A stretch of 64,000 bases of DNA from Agathobaculum hominis (GTDB lineage: Bacteria; Bacillota; Clostridia; Oscillospirales; Butyricicoccaceae), in NCBI RefSeq assembly GCF_014288055.1, contig NZ_JACOPK010000005.1, forward strand, positions 62,001-126,000. The letters run 5' to 3'. Positions 40,492-50,300 of this stretch are shown here, piece by piece; positions within the stretch are counted from its first letter, which is position 1, and each line of letters begins with the position of its first letter. Under the pieces are notes generated by a model. That model did not search any database and was not told where the DNA came from. It saw only the letters and a list, made by a program, of their open reading frames with translations. Both the position numbers and the translations under genes were made by a program.

Positions 40492-41313
40492 ATGGCAGAA
40501 AAGAAACTTTCCAAGAAAGCGCTGAACAAATCGTTCCGCAACTGGTTTTACGGCCACCTGACCTGCTTCTCGCAGGAGCATATGCAGACGTTCGGCTACC
40601 TGTGCGCCATGCTGCCGCTGGTAGAGGAGCTGTACGACACTCGTGAGGAGCAGACCGAAGCCCTCAAGACCTACTCTGCCTTTTTCAATACCGAGCCGCA
40701 GCTCGGCACCGTCATCGTCGGCATGACCGCCGGCCTGGAAGAGGCCAAGGCAAACGGCGAGGACATCGACGGCGAGATGATCAACGGCATCCGCGCCGGT
40801 CTGATGGGCCCGGTCGCCGGTATCGGTGACAGCCTGCTCGTCGGCACGCTCATCCCGATTTTGCTGGGCGTTGCGCTCGGCATGTCCTCGGGCGGCTCGC
40901 CGCTCGGCGCGATCTTCTACATCATTGCGTACAACGTTATCCTGACCCTCGGCATGCGCCTGCTGTACTTCAAGGGCTATGAGCTCGGCGGCAAGGCGGT
41001 TGAGATGATCGTCGGTGAAAAGGCGAACGCCATCCGCGAGAGCATCATCATGCTCGGCACGGTCGTGATCGGTGCGGTTGCCGCAAGCTGGATCTCGATT
41101 ACGACACCGCTCGTCCTGCCCGGTGATATTTCGCTTCAGAAGGATGTACTGGATACCATATTCCCCAAGATCCTGCCGCTGGGAACCGTTATGCTCTGCT
41201 ACTGGCTGATGAGCAAGAAGAAAATGGCGCCGACGACCGTCATGCTCGTGCTGGTCGGCATTGCGCTGGTCGGCGTGCTGATTGGATTCTTTGATCCGCA
41301 GCTCGCATACTAA
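40492..41313 (+). CDS. Mannose-family PTS EIID component
   Basis: 273 residues. SFRNWFYGHLTCFSQEHMQTFGYLCAML and GLMGPVAGIGDSLLVGTLIPIL are conserved IID motifs. The ATG at 40492 follows GGAGATCTGAC; longer in-frame starts are antisense-like and not conserved. The substrate could be mannose, glucosamine, sorbose or another hexose. Confidence 0.94.
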   Translation: MAEKKLSKKALNKSFRNWFYGHLTCFSQEHMQTFGYLCAMLPLVEELYDTREEQTEALKTYSAFFNTEPQLGTVIVGMTAGLEEAKANGEDIDGEMINGIRAGLMGPVAGIGDSLLVGTLIPILLGVALGMSSGGSPLGAIFYIIAYNVILTLGMRLLYFKGYELGGKAVEMIVGEKANAIRESIIMLGTVVIGAVAASWISITTPLVLPGDISLQKDVLDTIFPKILPLGTVMLCYWLMSKKKMAPTTVMLVLVGIALVGVLIGFFDPQLAY

Positions 41314-41403
41314 TTCAGATTCACTCAGACTATATCACACTTTCACTTCTCTGGCCGTCGAGCATTTGCTCGGCGGCCGCCGTACAGGAAAGGAGTTTTC
41401 CCT

Positions 41404-41679
41404 ATGATGAACAAAACCGCACTGCTGCACGAGGCCAAACAGCAGCAGCAGGCCCTGCGGCAGCTTTCCCACTGGAAGCGAATCGCCATGCTGCTCTCCT
41501 CCTGCGCGGCGGTGCTGGCCTGGTGGGGCATCGCGGGCAGCGGACTGCGCTTCGCGGGCGGCGTATGCGGCGTGGTTATCGCGCTGGTGTGCGCGGTCTG
41601 CGCGGCTGTGATCGGACGGGGCATCCGCAACGGAAACCGCAATGTCGCCAACATTCTGTCGGCGGCAGAGCAGGCGTAA
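41404..41679 (+). CDS. Small two-helix membrane protein in the PTS operon, unknown
   Basis: 91 residues: a Gln-rich helical start (LLHEAKQQQQALRQL) and two hydrophobic segments (~27-45 and ~50-70). No family recognised. It lies between EIID and two phosphatase genes on the same strand, so it is part of the operon. Confidence 0.7.
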   Translation: MMNKTALLHEAKQQQQALRQLSHWKRIAMLLSSCAAVLAWWGIAGSGLRFAGGVCGVVIALVCAVCAAVIGRGIRNGNRNVANILSAAEQA

Positions 41680-41693
41680 AAGGAAGAAATGCG

Positions 41694-42509
41694 ATGAATC
41701 AACAACAATATCGGCTGCTGTGCATGGATATTGACGGCACGCTGCTGAATTCCGCGCACGAGCTGCCGCCCGGCAGCCGCGAGGCTGTGCGGTCTGCGGC
41801 GAAGAACGGCGTGACCATCTGTCTGATGAGCGCACGGCCGCCGCAGGCGGTGTTCCCGATTCGTGATGCGCTCGGCGTGGACGGACCGCTGGCGTGCTGC
41901 GGCGGAGGGCTTATCCTGCAAGGAGAAAACCGCCTGGCAGACAGCCGCCTGACCTGTGCGTGCACTCAGACCGTTCTGCGGGAAACACAGGCGCGAGGCA
42001 TCCACCTGAGCGTTTACCGCGACCTCGACTGGCTTATCGCCGCCGAGGACGAGTGGAGCCGCGCAGAGGCGCAGATAACCGGCGTACAGCCGATGGTCGC
42101 GCCGCTGGAGACGCTGTTTACCGACTGGGGCGACGCAGGCGCGCACAAACTGCTCTGCATGGGCGAAAAGAACAAAATCGATGAACTCATTCCGGTACTG
42201 GAGGCAAAGCACCTGCCGATGACGCTTGTGCGCTCCAAGGACGAATATCTGGAGGTCATACCGGCAGGCGCGGGCAAGGACACCGCCATGCACGTGCTGT
42301 GCGAAGCGCTGGGCCTCACACCGAACGAGGTGATGGCGCTCGGCGATCACGACATTGACGCGCCGCTGCTCCGCGCTGCCGGACTGGGCATTGCGATGGG
42401 AAACGCGTCACCGATCGCGCGGGCGGCGGCTGACGAGCTGACCGACTCGTGCGACGCGGACGGCGCGGCACACGCCATTTACCGCCACATCAGGGAGGTG
42501 CAGTCATGA
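41694..42509 (+). CDS. Cof-type HAD-IIB sugar phosphatase, first copy
   Basis: 271 residues. HAD motif I CMDIDGTLL, motif II LMSAR, motif III with Lys in the DELIPVLEAKHL region, and motif IV ALGDHDIDAPLL. The large cap insertion places it in class IIB (Cof/YidA). Motif IV usually reads GDxxND; here it is GDHDID, so Asn is replaced by Ile. It probably dephosphorylates the sugar phosphate delivered by the PTS, or guards against its build-up (inference). ATG at 41694 after AGGAAG; overlaps the next gene by four bases. Confidence 0.87.
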   Translation: MNQQQYRLLCMDIDGTLLNSAHELPPGSREAVRSAAKNGVTICLMSARPPQAVFPIRDALGVDGPLACCGGGLILQGENRLADSRLTCACTQTVLRETQARGIHLSVYRDLDWLIAAEDEWSRAEAQITGVQPMVAPLETLFTDWGDAGAHKLLCMGEKNKIDELIPVLEAKHLPMTLVRSKDEYLEVIPAGAGKDTAMHVLCEALGLTPNEVMALGDHDIDAPLLRAAGLGIAMGNASPIARAAADELTDSCDADGAAHAIYRHIREVQS

Positions 42510-43312
42510 AATACCGTTTACTCGCGCTCGACCTTGACGGCACGCTGCTGAATTCGCAGAAGGAGATCACGCCGGAGGTCAGAAAAGCGCTCGCGTGGGC
42601 AAAGGAGCGCGGTGTGTATGTCGTTCTCTCGACCGGACGCATTGTCGGCGAAGCGGCGGAGTTTGCCCGTGAGCTGCCCTGCGAGGATTTGATGGTTACG
42701 GCGGGCGGCACGGCGATCGCCACTGCATCGGATGAGCGCATTCTGCAAAGCTGGGACATGCCGTGCGAAATCGGCGCAAAGGCGGTCGAGGCGGTGCAGA
42801 GCCGGCCGGTGCGCGTGATGATCTACGTCGGCAGTAAAATTTACATCAACGAATATTCCAACCGCGATTTTGTCGCAAACTACCGCGTGGAGGGCTTTCA
42901 CGCGAACAAAATCGTCGTGGAGGATATTGCCGGTGAGATTCGGAGAAACCATCTGAACGTCACAAAGGTGTACGCCATCGGCGAACGAGCGGTGCTCGAG
43001 CAGGCGCTCGCGGAGATTCGGCCGCTGCCGGGTATCACGATCACAAGCTCCGGCTCGGACAATTTTGAGCTTCTGCCCGTCGGTGCGGACAAGGGCCGCG
43101 CGCTGACTCGGCTGGGCGAGATGCTCGGCGTGACGCCCGCTGAAATGGCCGCCATCGGCGACAGCGACAACGACGCGGAAATGCTCCGCGCGGTCGGCAT
43201 GCCGGTCGCGATGGGCAACGCAGACGCGGCGCTCAAGAATCTGGCAAAATACATCACCGCAGACTGTGACCACGACGGCGTGGCACAGGCAATCTATCAC
43301 ATATTCGAATAA
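42506..43312 (+). CDS. Cof-type HAD-IIB sugar phosphatase, second copy
   Basis: 268 residues. ALDLDGTLLNSQKEI (motif I), VVLSTGR (motif II), and AIGDSDNDAEMLRAVGMPVAMGNAD (motif IV) are all intact. GGAGGTG precedes the ATG, which overlaps the first phosphatase stop. Having two divergent Cof phosphatases in one PTS operon suggests two phosphorylated intermediates or a regulated detoxification step. Confidence 0.9.
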   Translation: MKYRLLALDLDGTLLNSQKEITPEVRKALAWAKERGVYVVLSTGRIVGEAAEFARELPCEDLMVTAGGTAIATASDERILQSWDMPCEIGAKAVEAVQSRPVRVMIYVGSKIYINEYSNRDFVANYRVEGFHANKIVVEDIAGEIRRNHLNVTKVYAIGERAVLEQALAEIRPLPGITITSSGSDNFELLPVGADKGRALTRLGEMLGVTPAEMAAIGDSDNDAEMLRAVGMPVAMGNADAALKNLAKYITADCDHDGVAQAIYHIFE

Positions 43313-43334
43313 AAACAGAGAAGGAGGAGGGCGC

Positions 43335-43502
43335 ATGCCGTTTATGACGATTCCGGAAGCCGCGATCCTGTGGCATATTTCGGTCAGTGAGCTGCGCGAG
43401 CTCTGTGAGAACCATATGATTTTGGGCGCTGTGCGCGTGCATCAGCGCTGGTTTATCCCGGAAACGGCGGCCTGCCCCTCGGCGCAGCATCCGCTTTCCT
43501 GA
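43335..43502 (+). CDS. Short helix-turn-helix (excisionase/MerR-like) protein
   Basis: 55 residues after AAGGAGGAGGG. MTIPEAAILWHISVSELRELCENH has the layout of an excisionase-type winged helix, followed by the beta turn of GAVRVHQRWFIPETA. Related small proteins read DNA or modulate a partner. Here it lies inside the PTS operon, so a local regulator is plausible. Confidence 0.7.
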   Translation: MPFMTIPEAAILWHISVSELRELCENHMILGAVRVHQRWFIPETAACPSAQHPLS

Positions 43503-43536
43503 ACCCTGACGCACCGCCTGAACAGGAGGTCTTTCC

Positions 43537-44190
43537 ATGGCACAAACCGATCTGCACATCCACAGCAGCCTGACCGCAGGCGGCGAGCTTTCGCCGCGCG
43601 CACTGGCCGAACGCTGCTGTGAAGCGCGGCTGACACTGGCCGCACTGACCGACCGGCGTGCCGTCAGCGGTGTGCCGGAATGTATCTGGCGCGGCGCACA
43701 GCTCGGTGTGCGCATCGTGCCCGGTGTGGAGCTGGACTGCCGCTGGAGGGAACAGGATTTTCTCGTGCTCGGCTATTGTCTCGACATCACCCATCCGGCG
43801 CTGCTGGAGATGGAACGGAATGCCCGGGAAAATCCGGTGCAGCCCCCGTTTACGGCCGAGCAGGCACTCGGCCTGATCCGCATGGCAGGCGGGCTGGCCG
43901 TGCTCGTGCCGCCGAATGAGATGGACGACACCTTCCCGGTGGCGGCATTCGACGGCATAGCAGCCTATGGCAGTCACGCCCGAGCGGACACTGCGCGGTA
44001 TCTCTCACTGGCACGCAGATACGGTCTGCTCGTCACCGGCGGCAGCGGCTTTCTCAGCGAAAACAGGCCGCCGCACCGGCCGGGCGCCGTGGACTTTTAC
44101 GGACAGGAACAGCGGATTTCGGCGGATTTTCTTGCCGCAGCAACCCATTTGAACAAAGAGAAAAGGAGTTTTCATCATGACAGCATTTGA
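43537..44190 (+). CDS. Degenerate PHP-domain protein in the PTS operon
   Basis: 217 residues. The N-terminal DLHIHSS (5-11) and GVE (63-65) of the PHP phosphoesterase family are present. The TDHD motif reads TDRR (38-41), the AHP motif reads VPP (124-126), and the late SDFH-like motif reads SGFL (170-173). Most metal ligands are therefore missing, and it probably cannot act as a normal trinuclear phosphoesterase. It may bind a phosphorylated ligand or a PTS protein. Its 3' end overlaps the HPr start by 14 bases. Confidence 0.8.
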   Translation: MAQTDLHIHSSLTAGGELSPRALAERCCEARLTLAALTDRRAVSGVPECIWRGAQLGVRIVPGVELDCRWREQDFLVLGYCLDITHPALLEMERNARENPVQPPFTAEQALGLIRMAGGLAVLVPPNEMDDTFPVAAFDGIAAYGSHARADTARYLSLARRYGLLVTGGSGFLSENRPPHRPGAVDFYGQEQRISADFLAAATHLNKEKRSFHHDSI

Positions 44191-44434
44191 GTACACCATT
44201 ACGGATTCCATCGGCATTCACGCACGTCCGGCAGGCATGCTGGCGAAGGAAGCCGCGAAGTTTAAGAGCAAGGTTTTCCTGCACTTTGGCGATAAAAAAG
44301 CGGATGCACGCCGCCTGATCGCCATCATGGGCATGGGCATCAAACACGGCAATACCGTCCGCGTGGAAGTGGAAGGCGAGGATGAAGCGGAGGCTGCGGC
44401 GCAGATCGAGGCATTTTTCAAGGCAAACCTGTAA
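44177..44434 (+). CDS. HPr-family phosphocarrier protein lacking Ser46
   Basis: 85 residues. His15 in SIGIHARPAG is intact, so phosphotransfer from EI to EIIA should work. The regulatory site, normally KSIMGVMSLG with Ser46, reads RRLIAIMGMG with Arg46, so the HPr kinase cannot phosphorylate it. It is therefore probably dedicated to this PTS and outside CcpA-type catabolite control. AAAGGAG precedes the ATG. Enzyme I follows after 12 bases. Confidence 0.9.
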   Translation: MTAFEYTITDSIGIHARPAGMLAKEAAKFKSKVFLHFGDKKADARRLIAIMGMGIKHGNTVRVEVEGEDEAEAAAQIEAFFKANL

Positions 44435-44446
44435 GGAGTGAGCGAG

Positions 44447-46096
44447 ATGGAGCAGATTTTCGGCAAAGGCGTATCAAAGGGCGTAGCGGCGGGGCCGATC
44501 AGCTTTTACCGCCGCCCGAGCGGCGAAATTCCGCGTCGTTCGGTGACGGATACCGCGGCGAAGCTCGCGCGTTTTCATGATGCCTGTGAGACCGCGAAGG
44601 AGCAGCTCGGCGCACTGCATGATAAGGCGCTCGCTGAGGCAGGCGAGGATGCGGCCATGCTGTTCGAGGCCCACCAGATGATGCTGGACGATCTGGATTT
44701 TGTCGAGAGCATTGAGGGGCTCATCGAAAACGACCGCCTGAATGCGGAGGCCGCCGTCAGCGACACCGGCGCGCAGTTCGCGGAGATGTTCGCCGCGATG
44801 GACGACAGCTACATGCAGGCGCGTGCGGCGGATATTCGGGATATTTCGACGCGCGTGGTCGGCATTCTGACCGGCGAGGGCGAGAGCGGCATCGTGTCCG
44901 ACGTGCCGTGCATCGTGGCAGCGGACGACCTTGCGCCGAGCGAGACCGTGCAGCTGGACAAGTCGCTTATCCTCGGCTTTATCACGGCGGGCGGCTCGGC
45001 GAACTCGCACACCGCGATCCTGGCGCGCACGATGGGCATTCCGGCGATCATCGGCGCGGGCGACGCATTGCAGGCCGAAATGGAGGGCAAATACGCTATC
45101 ATCGACGGACAGACCGGCGAGACGGTCATCGAGCCGGACGACGCCGAGCGCGAGCGCCTGCTCAAAAAGCAGGCTAAGGAGAAGGCACTGAAAGAACTGC
45201 TCGATCAGCTCAAGGGCAAGCCGAATGAGACCAGAGACGGCCGGAATGTGATGGTTTACTGCAATATCGGCTCTCCGGCGGATATTGACGCGGTCCTGCA
45301 GAACGACGGCGGCGGCATCGGTCTGTTCCGCTCGGAATTTCTCTATTTACAGGGCAGCGACTACCCGACCGAGGACGAGCAGTTCGAGGCATACAAGACG
45401 GTCGCGGAGCGCATGGGCGGCAGGCGCGTTATCATCCGAACGCTGGACATCGGCGCGGACAAGCAGGCCGACTATTTCCATCTCGACAAAGAGGAAAATC
45501 CTGCGATGGGTTTGCGTGCCATCCGCATCTGTCTGACCCGGCCCGAGGTGTTCCGCACGCAGCTGCGCGCGCTGTACCGCGCGTCGGCTTACGGCAAAAT
45601 CGCGATCATGTTCCCGATGATTACGTCGGTCTGGGAGGTGCAGGAGATCAAGCGTATCTGCCGCAACATCCGTGCGGAACTCACGGAGGAAGGTGTACCG
45701 ATGGCGGACAAGGTCGAGCTCGGCATTATGATCGAGACACCGGCCGCCGTCATGATGAGCGCAGAGCTGGCGCGTGAGGTGGACTTTTTCTCGGTCGGCA
45801 CGAACGATCTGACGCAGTATACGCTGGCTGTCGACCGGCAGGGCGTGGGTCTCGACCGGTTTTTCGACGCGCACCATCCGGCGGTACTGCGTATGATCCG
45901 CATGGCGGCGGAGAACGCGCACAGGGCGGGAATCTGGATCGGCATCTGCGGCGAGCTTGGCGCGGATGCGGAGCTGACTGAGACTTTCCTGTCGATGGGC
46001 ATCGATGAGCTGTCGGTTTCGCCGTCGGCGGTACTGCCGCTGCGGTCGGCCATCCGGTCGATCGACACGACAACGCTTGCTCCGCTGGAGCTGTAA
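44447..46096 (+). CDS. ptsI: Phosphoenolpyruvate-protein phosphotransferase (PTS enzyme I)
   Basis: 549 residues. His188 in GSANSHTAILART accepts phosphate from PEP. The PEP-binding domain has GLFRSEFLYL, the Arg sites in RTLDIGADKQ, and the catalytic Cys in GICGELGAD. The ATG at 44447 is eight bases after AAGGAG; a GTG at 44438 overlaps that site and is less likely. With the neighbouring HPr and IIABCD it makes the operon a complete phosphorelay. It is slightly shorter than the ~570-residue general EI. Confidence 0.92.
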   Translation: MEQIFGKGVSKGVAAGPISFYRRPSGEIPRRSVTDTAAKLARFHDACETAKEQLGALHDKALAEAGEDAAMLFEAHQMMLDDLDFVESIEGLIENDRLNAEAAVSDTGAQFAEMFAAMDDSYMQARAADIRDISTRVVGILTGEGESGIVSDVPCIVAADDLAPSETVQLDKSLILGFITAGGSANSHTAILARTMGIPAIIGAGDALQAEMEGKYAIIDGQTGETVIEPDDAERERLLKKQAKEKALKELLDQLKGKPNETRDGRNVMVYCNIGSPADIDAVLQNDGGGIGLFRSEFLYLQGSDYPTEDEQFEAYKTVAERMGGRRVIIRTLDIGADKQADYFHLDKEENPAMGLRAIRICLTRPEVFRTQLRALYRASAYGKIAIMFPMITSVWEVQEIKRICRNIRAELTEEGVPMADKVELGIMIETPAAVMMSAELAREVDFFSVGTNDLTQYTLAVDRQGVGLDRFFDAHHPAVLRMIRMAAENAHRAGIWIGICGELGADAELTETFLSMGIDELSVSPSAVLPLRSAIRSIDTTTLAPLEL

Positions 46097-46103
46097 AAAA
46101 GAA

Positions 46104-46158
46104 TAAAAGCAGTGGTACTCTTCACGTTTGAAAAGGGTATCACTGCTTTCTTTTGTTT
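46104..46158 (+). terminator. Terminator of the PTS operon
   Basis: AAAAGCAGTGGTACTCTTC pairs imperfectly with GAAAAGGGTATCACTGCTTT, followed by CTTTTGTTTTC. Confidence 0.8.
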
Positions 46159-46268
46159 TCACCCGATGTGCCGCCGCACGAGGTAAAAGACTGTTTGGCA
46201 CAGATTTCCTTTGCATCCGTAATGCGCTGAAATGGAAATACAGGCAAGAGAGAAAAAGGGGAAAAGGC

Positions 46269-46484
46269 ATGGCATACACGATCAAATACTATCTGCACTA
46301 CGGAATTTTCGGAAGACAGCTGTTCGATACTATAATTTCGTGGGGGACGGCCGGAAAAGTGGCGCTTGCTATCTGGATTGCTGTCACTCTCGCGGAGCTG
46401 TTTGTTCTGTGGCGTATCCACAAGAAGGGCGGCTGCACAGACGAAAAAATCTCCCGGCCGGCGAGAGAAAACGGTCGGGAGTGA
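46269..46484 (+). CDS. Small single-helix membrane protein, unknown
   Basis: 71 residues after AAAGGGGAAAAGGC. An aromatic start (MAYTIKYYLHYGIFGRQLF), one membrane segment (~29-48) and a charged tail with KKGGC. No family recognised. It lies between the PTS terminator and a region of remnants. Confidence 0.6.
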   Translation: MAYTIKYYLHYGIFGRQLFDTIISWGTAGKVALAIWIAVTLAELFVLWRIHKKGGCTDEKISRPARENGRE

Positions 46485-46535
46485 TATGGAGACGAGAATC
46501 AGATTACCTTGGAAACTATTGATTTGAGTGAGAGA

Positions 46536-46667
46536 TTATTCGAGGGTCAGCTTTTTGTCGGTGAGGAAGGACTCCTTGCAGTGAAATGCGATCTTGGTGA
46601 TGTAGGCATCGTGCCAGCGCGGGATGAAGTCCTGATAGCACTCGCGGCATGCGCCATGCTTGCTCAT
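46536..46667 (-). CDS. Possible small Cys-rich protein or C-terminal gene remnant
   Basis: 43 codons from the ATG at 46667: starts MSKHGACRECYQDFIPRWHD and has a third Cys in AFHCKES. The frame stays open upstream for another ~35 codons (CCEISEPYYADRP region) without a start codon, as if the N-terminus of a longer gene had been lost. Zn-binding CxxC spacing is visible. No family is assigned. No clear ribosome site. Confidence 0.3.
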   Translation of the reverse strand: MSKHGACRECYQDFIPRWHDAYITKIAFHCKESFLTDKKLTLE

Positions 46668-46822
46668 GACCTCAACCAGAGGTCGGTCGGAACTGCGGCG
46701 GCCTGCGCCGGGTGAAGGGCGATCCGCATAATACGGTTCTGAGATTTCACAGCAGACCGACGAACAAAAAATGTATCATGGCGCTCGCACAGATGATGCA
46801 GGAACGGATGATCTGACAGAAC

Positions 46823-46873
46823 CGAAAATCCCTCCGGAACCATTCGAACAGGGTGGAACCGGAGGGATTTCTG
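46823..46873 (-). terminator. Terminator after the sigma-factor remnant
   Basis: On the minus strand AAATCCCTCCGGTTCC pairs with GGTTCCGGAGGGATTTT. The stem is strong and also works on the plus strand. Confidence 0.8.
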
Positions 46874-46876
46874 TAT

Positions 46877-46972
46877 TTATGCCAGCCCGTCGCGGATGTG
46901 CGCGAGCGCGCCCTTTTCCAGACGGGATACCTGCGCCTGTGAGATGTGTATCTCGCCAAACGAAAGGAAATA
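46877..46972 (-). pseudogene. C-terminal remnant of a sporulation sigma factor (SigF/SigG type)
   Basis: The last ~28 codons before a TAA read FGEIHISQAQVSRLEKGALA and end HIRDGLA. This matches region 4.2 of SigF/SigG, whose ending is typically GISQAQVSRLEKxALxxI. Upstream the frame has no further sigma-factor sequence, so the rest of the gene has been deleted or replaced. The original terminator (46823-46873) remains. Confidence 0.6.
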
Positions 46973-47315
46973 AGGCTGAGGAGCGTTTGGATTTCTGTAT
47001 TTATCGTACCGCAAAACAGCGGTTTTGTCAAGGTTTCGAAGATAAAAGAGGGAAAATGTTGTTTCAAGACGCCGGTCAGGCATATCATCCGGCAGGCGGT
47101 AACGCAGTGCTCTGCGCGGTCTGGACTGTTCTGACAATCGGACAACAAATACCATAGGAATTGTGCAACACCGAACAGGGTCAGAACAAACTCCTGCGGA
47201 TCGCACAACAATTCTGGTTTTGCTTCATTTTCGCTTTGGCGCGGACACGGTACAATAATGGCAGCAGGAAGCCGATGAAATTCGGCCGACAACGAGTAAA
47301 GAAGGGAGAATGAAA

Positions 47316-50300
47316 ATGAAACGCAAACGGATCTGTGCATGGTTTATTACACTGGCAATGCTGCTGACGATGCTGCCGTCAGCGCTTGCCGCATCATTTG
47401 CGGATACGCGCGGGCACTGGGCGGAGGATGCGATCAGCCGCTGGAGCGACCGCGGTGTCATCCAAGGCCACAATGGAGACTTTGAACCGGACAGTCCCAT
47501 AACACGAGCAGACATGGCGGTTATCATAGACCGCATAATGGATTACCAGACCAAGGCAGAGAACAAATTCTCTGATCTGGATAATGCGTACTACAAAGAC
47601 CCGATCCTGCGTGTGGCGCAGGCGGGCGTGATGCAGGGCGACGGAAAAAATGTCCGTCCAAAGGACAAGATCACCCGCGAAGAGGCTGTCAGCATGCTGG
47701 CGCGTGCGCTGTCGGTAACGGCAGGCGGCAGCTCGACGAGCTTTGCGGACAACAACCGCATTTCCTCGTGGGCAATGGCGAACGTAGCCGCTTTTGCAAA
47801 GAACGGCTATATTGCAGGCCGCAGCGGCAACCGCTTTGAGCCGCAGGCGAATATCACCCGCGCAGAAGTAGTCAAGCTGCTCGACAACATGATTTCGGAT
47901 TACATCACCGAGTCCGGCACGGTAACGCCCAAGGGCACCGGCATTGTCATCGTCAAGGCCTCCGGCGTGACGCTGAACAAGGCGAAGCTGAGCGGCACGG
48001 TCATTCTCGGCGGCAAGGCCGGCGAAGTCAAGGCGATCGGCTGCGAAATCACCGGCAAGGTGGTCAAGATTCATAACTCTACTCTGACGACCGGCAGCAC
48101 GGGCAGCTCCTCCGGCGGTTCTTCGGGCGGCAGCTCGTCTACGCCTGCGGCACCGAGCGCATATCCGCTCCCCAAGGGTCAGGAGACCTCCAAGAGCCTG
48201 GGCGTATTCAATTACGACATGACCTATTTCGTCACGCTGACCGCACAGGACGGCGCGGACATTTATTATGAGATCGCGGAAGGTGCAGACAAGGCAGCTG
48301 TCCCGACCACAGCAAGCAAAAAGTTCGATACCTATCAGTATCGTCAGATCGAGATCACCCAGCCGACCGCAAGCGCGAAAGGCCCGGTCACCAAGACCTA
48401 TAACGTTAAGGCAGTCGCGGTGAAAAACGGCAGGACCAGCAGTGTAGCGAACTGGAACTACGATGTTACCAGCATCCCGCACCACGAACTGAAGGTTGGC
48501 GCACCGAAGGACTGGAACGGCAGCGACGTCCCGAACGTAACGCTCATTCAGGATTACGACAGCGACAAGATGTATCTGGTAGAAGGCACCGGCCGCGCAA
48601 TGGTTCTGGATGCCGGCTACTTTGATGCAGAGGACGCGGCAAATCTGTACGAGACCGCACGAAAGATCGTCGGCGCAGGCAAGCCGATCGACCTTATTAT
48701 CGGCCACCCGCACCCGGATCACGTGCAGATGACGCATCAGTTCCTGTGCAAGGAAAACAAGGATCTGGGCGCTGAGGTTTATGTCAACGAGCGCGGTATT
48801 GAGGTGCTGCGTGATTATGTCAAGCAGTTTGGCGTATCCTCCGGCATGTTCGCAGATGAGGCCGCTGCAAGCGCAGCCTATGATGCACAGCTGGAAACGC
48901 TGAAAAACGGTGACGTTTACGACATGGGCGGCACGAAATTTAATGTAATCGAGCTGCCGGGACACCAGGTGGCAGGCATCATGCTGTTCGATGCCGCGAC
49001 CGGCAATCTGTTCACGACCGACCAGATCGGCAACAACCGCGCACACATCACGGACTCGTTCTGGATGCAGTTCGCAGACCTGTCCCCGACGTTCTTCGCG
49101 GACTCGATGGACGTTTACCTGTCCTCGCTTCAGATCGCGCTGGAGCGCGTTGACAGCCTCGGCACGGTAAAGCGCATCCTCACCGGTCACAACGACGTTG
49201 TACTGGACGGCACGGCAGGCTATCTGGACAATCTTCAGACGGCGGTGCAGAAGGTCGTTGACGAAGGCTGGAGCGCAGCGACTCCGACCCTGCGCACGCT
49301 GGACAGCTTTGAGGGATATCTGGAAAATACCAAGACTGTCGTAGTCGGCGACCGCCTGAAGGACATCAACTGGGTCGGCATCAACGTCAACAAACAGAAT
49401 TACCTGTCCGACGGCTACCGCGACGGCAATCAGAACAAGATTGCAGACCTGTCCAACCTGTCTGTACACAAGAAGGGCGAGAAGGGCAACCTGCTTTGGA
49501 ACGACCCGAATTTCGGCATCAATGTAAACTGGCAGTACCCGACGGACGGCACTAAGCCGACCCGCAAGAACACCACCAGCTTTGTCGCTGAGGTGGACGA
49601 GAAGACGACTTCGATCGAGATCGTTCCGACCGCAGCTTCCTCCGGCGCGAAGATCACTATTAACGGCGAAGCCGCAGAGTCGGGCAAGACTTATGTGGGC
49701 AAGCTGACTGGCAGCAGCGCGCGTTTTGTCATCGAGGTAACGGCAAAGAACGGTTCGGACAGCAAGCGTTACACGCTGAAAGTCAGACAGAAAAACAGCA
49801 ATCAGGTTGAAGAACCGTATACCTACACAGATTATGATAACTATACTGATCCGTTTTATCCGGATGCACCGGGTACCTTCACGGTAACGCAGTATATGGC
49901 GCTGTTCTCGGATACCGAGGGCGCGCAGATCAAGTATACGGTGGACGGTTCTGATCCCAAGACTTCGGCAACTGCGAAGGTTTTTGATCAGACCAAGTTC
50001 AAGGCTGCCTCCGGCGCTGGCGGCGCAGAAGTGAAAGAACTCATCACCATCGGCGCAGACACGGACAACTGGGACGGCAGGGCAAAGCAGACCAAGGTAG
50101 AGCTGAAGGCTTATGCCTCCAAGGCAGGTATGGAGGACAGCAATGTTGTAACCTTTACCTACATCATTGACCGCATGGCGAAGAATGAGCATAAGAATCG
50201 CCTGATGTACGATGAAGGCGATATGAAGGTCTGGAATGTCATTGATTACGACAGCGACAAGATGTATCTGATCAAGGGCACCAAGGGTGCGCTGCTGATC

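Noticed and set aside
46509..46715. Plus-strand 68-codon ORF in the remnant region
   Set aside because: No ribosome site or family match. The minus-strand Cys-rich frame is at least as plausible.
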